The notes under the pieces: model-generated
Seen by the model: only the letters and a program-made list of their open reading frames with translations
Told to the model about the DNA's origin: nothing
Database searches by the model: none
Assembly: GCA_964020975.1 (NCBI GenBank)
Contig: OZ026613.1
Location: forward strand, 63,168,011 to 63,232,010
From: Hermodice carunculata
Taxonomy: Eukaryota; Annelida; Polychaeta; Eunicida; Amphinomidae
Direction of reading: 5' to 3'
DNA: 64,000 nt
Shown: piece by piece, positions 36,501 to 48,500 of the stretch
Layout of the letters: each line of letters opens with the position of its first letter
Numbering within the stretch: position 1 is the stretch's first letter
Position numbers and translations under genes: made by a program

Positions 36501-39500
36501 TTCGGAATAATGATCATGATTATACAGTACATGTAGTACCTCTGTACTGAAAAATTAAATGCCAGCTAGAGCAGGGAAAGTTTATACATATCATAAAATC
36601 CACATGATGTTCTTGTATCCTGTTGATTTCTCTGACGTATAATTTAAGACAGAAAAGATGACCTGGTCTATGTGACCCCATGCTGACATACAAGTTTAAA
36701 TACCATATCCATTCCAACTACGTGCAGTTTAACTCATTCCATACCAGTCCCTGATTTTTCTGTATATTTACCTAGATTTAAGACTACAATTGCATATTTA
36801 AATTCTTTATGAAAAGAGCTTTCGTTCAAGTACCAACATGCCTATCGTCTTAAGTCAGTGGTTCTGGCACTGCCTGGCAAGTCATGCTGCAGCTGCCCTT
36901 GTGGCAGCTGCAGCATGACTTGCCAGGCAGTGTCAGAACCAGTGACCAAGGCCTGTGACCATGGTATGGAATGAGTTAACATAGCTCCCTGACAAACACT
37001 GAACTTGTACTTTGTCAATATATGCCTTAAGATCTAACACTAGAATTTAGCAATCAGTGACATGCTTTAGAATGAATCTCTTTCCTGAACCACAAACTTT
37101 CTGCCATTGGTAAACAAAGTAAATGTACAAGTTCTTAGCATCTGCATGTCACATTGCTGCTGGCACTGATGTGGAATGGACATGATGCTGTCATTGTGGA
37201 CAACAGCTGCACAGGAAGTCTGACCCACACAAATGGACAGTCTGTAGGTCTAGAGTATTGCCTCATCAACACAATGTTGAAGTTTTTCGGCACAAGCTTA
37301 CACATGAGAAATTACAATGTGCTTGTATGGACAAAATGGACAATGACAATCATCCATTTTCACTTCTGTCAATTTTGTGCAGCTTTTCATCACTTACTCA
37401 GAAATGACTGCACAAAACATGTTGATGATAACTGCAGTTGTGGGGCTGAAGTCAGCACACACAAAATACTCTAGAACTACGTTGTTGTCTTCAATTAGCA
37501 CGTGACTGGCACCTTTCAATTAAATCTGTGTGGTGGAAGACTAAATTGACTGACACTGTAAACATGTGCCGCATTATACCACTCGTATTCATGCAAATTG
37601 ACTACAAAAGTGTAACACAGGTGAATATTATAATGCTGATGAACATGCATCATTCCAGGCTCCCCACATGCACCCAAGGCACATCTTTTCTGTCACTTGT
37701 CATCTTTAATTCTTGTATGCACACCTGGAGGATTCCAAACTATGAAAGAAATGTGTATTGTTTCCCACACACTGGCTGCCCTGATCATGCTGACTGCCTT
37801 TGTTCACACATCAAGTCACACATACACGCAATAACTCACACAATGCAAAGTAAAAGGTGCATGTACAAGGTATTCCCAATTAACGTTCATTCTGTTTCTT
37901 CAAATTTCTAGCAATAGATCCCTGATGCTGTGAGACATGCTACCATAGAACTAATGTCACGATTCAATCCCCCCCCCCCACCCCACCAAGACTAAAAAAC
38001 TGTATCATCCCTTTGCCTGGCCATAAGATACCACAAAAATGAAAAATTAGAGGACTGTGACAGTCTTGTGCTCAGCTGGCCTTGCATACAGATACTAAGG
38101 TGGTCCTGTGACCTTTGAAATAACAGGATCCACCATCACCAAGATACATGTAAAAGCCAGAATGTTTGTTTGACCTTTCAAGGTCACTCAAGATCAAAAT
38201 TAGCAACAACATAAGAAACCATAGAGCTAATTTCTTATTTAGTATTTAATGATAACCATGGACCAAGGATCCACCATCACTGAGACATTATAAGTAAGAT
38301 TTGACCTTTTAAGGTCAAAATCAACAACACCAGAAGAAACCCTATAGGTAGTTTCCGATTGGTGTTTAAAAGTAAGCATGGGCCAAAGATCCACCATTAC
38401 ACAGACATAAGCCAAGAGATCACAGTTGCAGATATTCTTAAGTAACAGTGGCAACATGTACATGTACCATTATCAGTAATTGATTAAAAAACCGGAAATG
38501 TCAGCAGCACCATGCACAGTGCAGATTGAATCCAGGTGCATTCCCACCAAGTCTGAACAGAGTCCAACACTGCATTTTGGGAGAATTCCAAAATAATGAA
38601 AAAAAAACCATAAAAATTCAATTAAAAAACTTCAAAAGTTAAACAAGTTAAGATCTAAGGGACCCTAGATGTGAGCCAGTGCAATTTTTAAACAATTGGC
38701 CAGACACTTTTGCAGAAGAACAATTTTTCATATTTTACCAAAAACTGAACATAAAAAATTCAAAAATTCACTGGAGTGTGACCACTTGAATATACCCAAT
38801 ACAGACCCCCCCCCCCCCCAAAGTATATCCCCCACCAAGTTTGAAGTGAATCTGGCTGATGCTTTTGGAGAAGTAAAAAATGTGAATTACCACTGCAATC
38901 CCCACTGACTTGCATAATTAATAAGAATGTATGTATCAACGACATGTACCCAAATTGAAAAATTTGTTAAAAATCTGGCCTGTATACACAATGACAGTTT
39001 TCAAGAAGTCCAAAATAGCAAGAACACACAAAGATTGGTTATAAAAAAGCACAGTGCCACCATGTGAACAAATGAACATTTAGGGGTCCCACAAGTGTCC
39101 CTATGCAATTCTGAAACAATTGGCTAAACAATTTTAGTGAAAAACAAAAATAATTAAAATCTGAAAATCACTGAAGCATGACCAATTGAATAAACTTGCT
39201 AGAGAATTGCCAAGGATAGATCCCGAGTGGTTTGAAGAGAATATGGCCAACAGTTTTGGACACATTGAAAATGTGAAATGTGAACGGACGATGACGATGA
39301 GGGATGAACGACATGACTGACCATCCTATAAGCTCAGCTGACAAGTCAGCTGAGCTAATAATTCAAACAAAATAGTCATACTTAGCATCTGAGAAAGTTT
39401 ACTTAGACTGGCATTCTTTGAGTGTCAAATCGAATAAATGGACAAGGTCAACATCTCTCTCACTCCTATGCCAGCAAGTGCATCATGAATTTAATATATT

Positions 39501-42500
39501 ACATGTGCAAGATGGACTGAGATAATATCTTGCATTACAAGCCGTATCCATATGAAACGACATGACATTGAAAATAGATCTAGAACTTCACCAAATCATA
39601 TAACACTACTTTTGCCTGAATCACATCTATTGTATACTAAAAGAATGGTACACAAAATGGTATCAACCCATTATTTGTGTACTTCATACCATATACAACT
39701 AAATCATGAATGACTTGAAGCTATACTTGATGACTTTCTGATTTTTGTCTTCCCTTTTTCCTGCCAAATCATGGCACCAGAAGATCCAAGAGAACTGTTT
39801 TAAATTAACCAAGGAAAAAAATCCAATTCCACGACTGGTAAACATGAAACAAAAGTTTTCTAAGTGAATATCATGCAACATTCTTGATGCAAAATAATAA
39901 ACCCAACAAAACTATTATGCCTTGATTATGCATACAGTTTAGTTAACCAACTCAAACTCAACCAAAATCAGGAGGTGCAGAATGCATCCCAGGCAGTGTT
40001 CACTGTATATGAAATATCCGTCTTTTTTCCCATACTTGGTGTCAAAAAAGATCGCAACATCCCAAGAGGAGGTGTCACATTTATCAGGCCCCTAATTGTA
40101 TTTTAAAGTGTGAGAAAGTGTGTATCATGATTCAAAGATACATTTTTCAATGTCCTGTATTCTTTCAAAATGTGTCATGGAAAATATGACTATAGAAAGA
40201 TGTTTTTGCATCCAATGAATGAATAATTCATCTTTCTGTATTCCAACATGAAATAATGGCACTGAGAGGTATTTTTGGATTTTGTCGTCACAATGTTGAA
40301 GGATGTGTTTTTGTATTCCAATGTAAAATGTAATTGAAATACATGTATTTGTTTCTGCATTCTGCATGTGATTGACAGTTTTTTGCCCCAGTACACATAC
40401 AGTAGTCCCTCCTTTGAAAGACCACTCCTTTGGGAGACCACCTCCTTTGAAAGACCACAGTTGTCAGGTCTTTCTGTAGTACTTTTCATGTTATTTATAC
40501 CTCTTTTGAGGGACCACCTGCTTTATGTGACCACCTTTTAGGTGGCACTAGGGGCGGTCTCTCAAAGGAGGGACTACTGTATTCCAATGCAGCATAATGA
40601 GTGACAGGTAAGTTTTTGTATTCTAGTGTAACAATGTTTAAAAGATGCCTATTTGTTTTACAGTGTATGCAGCAACATGTAATTGATAGATATGTTTTGT
40701 ATTCCAATGTGACAAAATGACAGGCACAGTTTTGTATTCTGAAAGAAGATAATGTCATTGAGAGATGCCTCTGTATTCTAGTGTAACAATGTTTGAGACG
40801 TGTTTATGTATTCCAAGGTAACACAATGATTTACAAACATCTAATTGTATTCCAACATATTATATTTTCAGTAAGAGAGACATTTTTCATTTCTCTATTA
40901 AATGTGACAGTGCCGTAGATATACACGCACAGAGAGGGTAAGGAGGCATAAAGGAGGAAGTGGGCAGACACAGGCTGCCCAGCAAACAGCAGTAAAACAT
41001 TGAGTGGATGTTACCTCACATTAGGGTTGACATAAGACAATGGGAGGTCATAACTGCAATGACCGGTGCCCATGGCAGATGTGAGACAGGCCCTGTCCCT
41101 GTCCAAGACCTCACCTTGAGTTGTTGTAACTTCTTCTCCTGCTCTGCCTCTCTCTGACGGCGAGCCTCTTCGAACTTCTGCACTGCTAGCCGTGCTTCTT
41201 TCATAGACTGGTAAAGTGCTGCCTCTTCCGACTTTTTCCTGGAAACACAACAGCACAAAGCAGTTATTATCTTACTGTTCCCGAGACCCAGTTTCCCTTC
41301 CATCTGTAATAGTCAATGGTTTTTAAATGTCAAATCATGTTCCATCTGCAGTAGATGTGCAAGGTATTTCATCTATGTAACAGGGGTCCACATAGGCATT
41401 GCCTGGTCCCAAAGTGCTTGGGGAGACAGTCAAGTTTAAAACATCTTAGTGGTATTTTTTAAGATAAAGAAAGGCAATACAGCAGGCCTTGTTATAGTTC
41501 TCCCTGACCCTTAACTCATACACGCACAATTCAGACCACCTCACATCACCACCCTTATATCTTATCTCCAGCCAAGTCTTTGTCAAATCCCTCCCCAAAA
41601 ATGAAATCTTTACTCATAACCGCATGCAAAACAATTTTTTTTTTAATTTCCATTGTAGCATTGGGAAAAAAATACAGAAATGAAGAAACACATTTTCTTG
41701 CAACTTTGATGAATTAAACTGGAACATATACCACAAAACTTCATTAAAAGCCAAAACAGACAGAAATATGCAAGTCATGCTAAATCCACGGTGCATCATG
41801 TCATAACAAGCCATCTTTCTATCACACACTCAGGAGAAATGCTTCAGGTTAGTCTGACATCTTGCTGGCTATATAAGCCTATTTCTGTGCTGTCTCCAGT
41901 CCATGTTTGGTGAAGTAAAGCCAACAAGAAGCCTGGCCAGTTTAGGAAGCAATTCTTTGCCATAAATGTGTTGGTTTCACATACATCGACAATAAGTTTT
42001 TACAAAAATCACTGACAAGGCTCGCTGTCCAAACGACAAACCATTTTAAGCTGTAATGACCAGTAATAAAAAATATTAAGCTCATTTTTGGAAAACCAAA
42101 ATACGATCATGCTAATACAGTGTTTGCATGCATTAAATGAACATCTTTGTGATTTGCAGATCTTAAAATAAGACAATCTGAGCAAAAATGGAATTCATAA
42201 TATAACCATATCATAAATAGTTTGTAAAAGAGCAGCAGAGCTTCACACGCAAGCATCAGGCAGAAGTTGCTGCAGCACATTAGAACCAGGCCACGTCCTT
42301 CCAAAATGCAGATTTCATCAAGTAAAAAAACAACACAAAACTGATCAGCTCCTCTGGCAAAAAGGACAGGCATACAATTTTTTTACTCATGCTCATGAAT
42401 GAAGATCAAGATATTAGGGCTGCCATGCAGAATGCAACAGCCTGGGACAACCATGAGTCTTCAGCTGACAACAGTGCCACCTGGCCACAGAAAGACACAT

Positions 42501-45500
42501 CAATTATCTGGTTTGTTATTGGTACACATTTCATGCCAGGCAATAAAATGTAGGGTGATTCATAGTTATTTTCTATTTATTTATCTTTATATTTTCACTT
42601 TAGTTCACATAGTAGAATGAAAGCCATTTCATAACTTTTTTTTTCTAGCTAGGTTGGGGAAATTAAGTTCACCGTACTGTTCATTTTACCTTTTAGCATG
42701 ACAAACAATACAGTGGCTGTGTGTTCATTTTCCCCCCTCAAATTGACATGGAGATCCATCATCATTTTATTATAATCTGGATAGACCGACTTTTAACTGG
42801 AGTCGGAGGTTTAAATATGATTTTTCAGCTGCCTTCATAGGTACTAAATATTACAAAAACAGAAATGAAAACACCAAAATTTGGATAGTCAATGGTCAAT
42901 TGTCTTGGTTTAGTGGTGATCCACATTTCTTTTTTCCATGAGGTTTTTATTTGTTAGCATTATATTTTTTGCGCAGTCAATGTAAGTATACAGCCTTTGA
43001 ATATAAATGTGTATAAGTACATGTACATGTATGCTGCAAAGCCTCTCAGTTCTTTCAAATGTGAGATTAATTCAAACAAAGCATCCGGGCTAAAAACATT
43101 TGTGTCCTCGTGTCCTCTAACACGTCCATCAAGCCCGTATACTTCTCAAATCTCGCAACTCTCCTTTCACGAAGATGGGTCACTGACATCATCCATGCTT
43201 TCTGTAGGTAAGTCAAAAGGTCAAAAGCTCATCTACACTTGCAAGTTACTTTCAGGGAACTATTTCATGAGCAATTAAGAAGACTGAGCTACAATCAAAT
43301 TTGCATTGCAACAAGATCTAAATAGCACATGTTGAATCTTGAGTACTCTATCACTTCATTTGCAATTTCGTCTCAAAATAGAAAGAAAGACAAAAGTAAT
43401 TATGAAAATTCCAGACAGTTTATCATTTCTTCTCACCCAGTTCCCCTGAATGTAACTTATTTGAAGGAAAATTAATACTGTTGGCTGCAAGATTAAAAGA
43501 CAAGATTACCAGGAAGACACTGGAGAGAATAACTTCTCAATCCAGCCTGACCTAGGACAAAGCCATTGACAGATGCATGCTGCACAGTGGGTAGCATCCT
43601 GGTTAATTGCCAGGCTAGGCACTGCAACCACAAACTGTTAAACCGTACATACACACACTCAGTGCTGCCTGCCTCTTCCCTCACCGAGAGTCTCCCTGGT
43701 ATACTGCGAAGCTGCACGGACCCTTCTGCTGCATCGCTCCTAAGCTGCACACTTCCTGTTTTGTTGTCATTTTCTGTCTTGTGTGACTCTCGTTTGGTGT
43801 AACCTACCAGCTTGACAGAGTCTGTTTTAGGGCCTCTCCTGAGCTTCAGTGAATCAGTTTTAGGGTCACTTTTGGGTGTCTCGAAGTTGGTTTTCAGATC
43901 TTTCACAGATGCATCTTTTGTAATCTCTTGAGAGTTACCTTTACCTGTCTTCAAGTCTTTTCTGAGGCCAGTCTTGGCCCTCCAGTCTACTATTGGAGGG
44001 GTAGAAGTTTTAGCCTGGACTGAATCCACTGAAGGACCACTCTTGGCCTTTAAGTCTGCTCTAGGGGTGACAACCTTAGGCTGCCCTGAAACGACTGTAG
44101 GGCCACCTCTGGCCTTCAAGTCTCCTGCAAGGCTTTCAGTCTTCACCTGGCCTGTACATACTGAAGGGCCACTTTTGGTCTTCAACTTTGAGTCTTCTTC
44201 TGGGGAGAGAGCCACAGTTTTGACAGTGGTTACCCCTGGGCATACTCTGACAGGCCCACTTTCTGTCTTCATGCTTTCTCCAGGGATGTAACTCTTCGTG
44301 TTTGGTGGTCCCTTTGGGGGACTTTTTCCCTTTTTATACCTAGGGGGAGGAATGGGACCCCCAGCAGCAGCCAATATTTTCTTGCAACCTAGTATCTTGG
44401 CACTGGAACAAAATATGCTACCATGTTATCAACATTACTGTGGTTTGCATGTGCCCCTGGTGGCAAAAGCTGGGCATGATCATTCCCCCAACTCTTGTCA
44501 TTCAGGAAGTTCAGTTTGACGTCACTGAATATCATTCTGAAAAAGCCTACCTTTTGCTTGTCTCCCTCTGTTAGTTTTCTGCTTTTGTGCTGGCCATACT
44601 CAACAGGTCTTCAGAGTAACGGGATAGCATGTTATGCAGGCAATGGTTTCATTGACTGCCAATGAACACATGTTTGTAACAATGCTCTTGTTTCACTTTC
44701 ATTACTACTATTTATGGAATGCATTTATTTGTCTTTTTTTTCTGCTTTCAGATAAATGTTTCCATGGTGGACTTCATATTGTCTATGTGTTCTGTCAGAC
44801 TTTGTGATTTCTTTCCTTGCAGTTAGGAGCAGCAAAAAAATTTTAAGGCCACATACTAGGAGGTCCTGCCACCTCTGGGCAGATGGTGAAACTATTTGTA
44901 CCACACAAGGAGATTTAGTGTGATCATAAGCGTGGACCATCTGGTCTCAGCAATAATACCAAGACTATTTGACACTGGTTTCAATCTAGTTTCTTCCCGA
45001 CTTTAGCAAGCACTTTAACGATGTATACTAATCCATGTTAAGAGGAGGGTTTATTTTCTAAATACAATTCGCGGGAGTTCACAGGCTTGACCGACAATAA
45101 GAAATAATCTTGACATGGCACATAACAAGTACCAAGACACCAGACTCTTTTTCTATGTCATGTATGTTTGGGCCACCATTACAAAGCTCCTTTCCTGACA
45201 ATCAACACATTACCCAGTTAATTGTTGTTTTACATGACCAGTTCTAGCAGAGATTGCTGGGACTGTCAGAGGAAGGTTAATACACTTGATCCCACAGTGC
45301 ACTTCACTCCACCACCTCCTATGTGTGTAGCCTCAAACCCACAAGAAACCAGCCTCTGATATCCTCTAACCCCAAGCATGGCTTTACTGAGTAAATATGT
45401 ACCAGCATGCTAGATGTCCACATTCAAAGCAACTGACAAAGTACCAGTTATGATATGTTTTACTTCAGAATCTGCGTTTTTTTCTCTGATTAATATCCTA

Positions 45501-48500
45501 ATCTGATTTTTAATCACACTTTATTTTACCATTTACCAGCATTAAAAAAAGAATGAAAGATGACACCTGTGTGGATTACACTCATCACCTTTGTCCTCTG
45601 TTCCTCTTGGCTTACACATTTTTACTCTCAATGTGCTTACAACTCAATCTTCCCTGATGCCTCTGTTCATCAACATTGACTTGGGTAGCATTATCATTTC
45701 TGCATGAAACGTGTCAGTAAGACTTCAACACTGTTTCCCTTAGAATGTGTAAGAACTTTTTTGTGGATGGAAAACATGGAGTCCCCGCCTCCCCCCCCCC
45801 CCCCACAAAAAAAAGGGGGAAAAAAAAAAGAAAGAAAAAGAAAAAAAAAGGAAAAAAATGATTGTTTTTCCAACAGTACTAAATTGGTCCATGTCCCCTA
45901 TGCCTATCAATCAAGAAATTACATTAACCTTGCAAAACATAAGCCTCTTCCCCCCCCCCCCCCCAAATTTCTGTACAAAATAATTCTATGTCAAAATCAA
46001 TCTGTGCATCCTGGCATATGGTCAGCCAAGCTTAAATGTTTAAGTGCTACCTCCAGCTATAATGTAAGTGTGATATCAGCAACCACATCTGCCATGTGAT
46101 AAATCATGATAAGAACACCAGGACACTTCCCCATCTCAGGATCATTACTGAGTACCTTCGAGGCATTCTGGCCTGATATATGTCATACGTAGGTATCACC
46201 TCACTGGTGTGTCACTGATGTCATCAACAAACTCACACACCTGGTGTTTGATTCCTGTGTGTGTCTGGTCTCCAGCTTAGATGGTGATGAGACAACAGCG
46301 GTAAACATATCATAATGTTAAAGCATGGTGAAATACCATAAATACTTTGTGCATTTTGATGTCATCCAGAAAATAATGAGTATCAAAACAATGCAAGAGT
46401 TTTGTCACTGCACACTTTCCACAAATCACTTTCCTCACCCTACCCATGAAACATTATTTTTTACGATTAGACCCCCATGTATATGTGATCATAAGGGTTT
46501 ATCTGTCTGCTTTTAAGAGTCATATGGTCACTTTTGCCTAAATTTATGGCTCACTTCTACAAATTTTATTCCATCAGCAAGTAGTGAATACATCTGATAC
46601 TATTCAAAAGAAGACTATTGTATTTGTGTCTTTTTGTCCGAAAGAAGACTATGTGTTTAACAGTAAGAGGATTTAAGTATTTTTGCAGCAGCATCTTGTA
46701 CAGTTTCCCCGTCAATATCTGCTTTACACTTAACTATACAAACTTATAACAAATGTGATGAGAAACATGAGGGGGGGGGGTATTTTCACTAAATATTAAT
46801 TTTGCATGTCATGATTTTGTATTACTCCTTCACGTTATGCCAATATGTAGTGTACCGCATTCTTGTAGCGCATACAAATCCTCTCCATATTAGGCCAGTG
46901 TACTGTTTACATACCACTTTCTAGGCATGACCATCAATCATCTTTCTCACCTTAATTCCTCCTCCTTGGCTTTTCTGTCCAGCTCTAGCCTCTCCTTCTC
47001 TTCTGCCAGTTTTTTCTGTCGCTCGTCTTCCTGCTTTCTCCTGTGTGGACAAAATAAAATGAACCCGTCACAAATGACAAAAGTACACGGTGCATTGGGT
47101 CTACTGGAATGGTGTTTACACAGAATATGATATGTATATTTTTGAGTTGTCTAATGAAAGCTGTCCAGAATTTGTGTTACTTCACACAAAATGACAAGAA
47201 TCTTCCATCTACCCAGACAGGATGCAGTGTTGTTGTCTTAGTGGCATAATATACACTTAACCTACGGGCAATCAGTCTTTTTGTCTATTGGGCAATCGCA
47301 TCATATTGATGTAAACAAACACCTTCTTGTGGCCAAAATGTAAATTTCATAGTCAACAAGTCATAAATAAACAGTGAAATAATAATAATAAAAAAAAAAT
47401 CAACATTTGGCCTTATGGAATGAGCTATGAGGACATGCATTCTGAAACATTGTCTTATTTACCCATTTTTTTTTCACTGAAATCTCCATTAAAATGGCCA
47501 ACATTGAGCACCAAAATCATTTCTGACAAATTTACAACAGAAATATATACAACTGTGCCACAAAGATGTAAACATGATACATGAATGCAACTGTAGCAGA
47601 CACACAATGGCTTTATGCTCACATCATGAACGAGTCTGATTACAGGAATACAGTGTACCATGTAAAATGTGATCAAGCATTCCTTGTAAAATAAACAGCT
47701 GATTAAAAACGTTCCTCTATCTTGTGACATAAAAAAAATCAATGAATCTGCATGATTCATGTAAAAGAATGTCAGTCTTGTGATGTGCTATACGTATATG
47801 TGACCTTAAGAAAATCCATGCAGAGTGAAACCTCACTCTAATGACACCATCTCTTCCCTGCAAAATGTGTCAGACATCTGAATGTCAGATACATGAAATA
47901 ATTAAAACGCACTCAGAGATTGCTAGATCTATGCCCCCCCCCCCATTCTGTGACCTTGGGAATTGGGTGAAGGTCACCCACCTTTAAACTCATCCGAGAC
48001 CTTGTTTAGGACTATAAGCATGTGCAACATGACAGACCTATGCAACAAACTTTTCAAGTTATCATGTGAAAACCAAATTCATTAAAATGGCTCTGTGACC
48101 TTGGGAACTGGGTCATCACCCATCTTCGAACTCTCTCCAAGACCTTATTCAGAACTATAAGCATGTGCAATATGAAAGCCCTCAGCAAAAAAGCTTTGTG
48201 AGTTATCGCTTGAAAACTGGCAGTCTGAACACACAAACACAGAGACAAAGTAATCGCTATATGCCCTCTCCTTCAGGGGGTGGGGGGTACAGGGGCTATC
48301 TGAGTGTCATTGTAATGCGGTTTCTGTTGGAGTGTCTTTCGCTCTGGCTGGAGAATGTAAGCTATGTGATGTAAAGTACACTTTCACATAATTTCTGCAT
48401 ATAATTTTGTCAGGCTTACATAAGCACTACATATACAAATTTAAATTCACAAAAGCCATTTTTATAATGCATGTTGGGTAGGTTCAGTCCAATGTTATTA

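Larger units (their letters stand above)
34472..41114 (-). other. SH2D4 intron with repeats only
   Basis: It holds the third 9.5-kb-type repeat, the palindromic TTAA element, the second 1.3-kb hairpin-ended element and the satellite with its MITE. No exon-like sequence convinced me. Confidence 0.5.
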
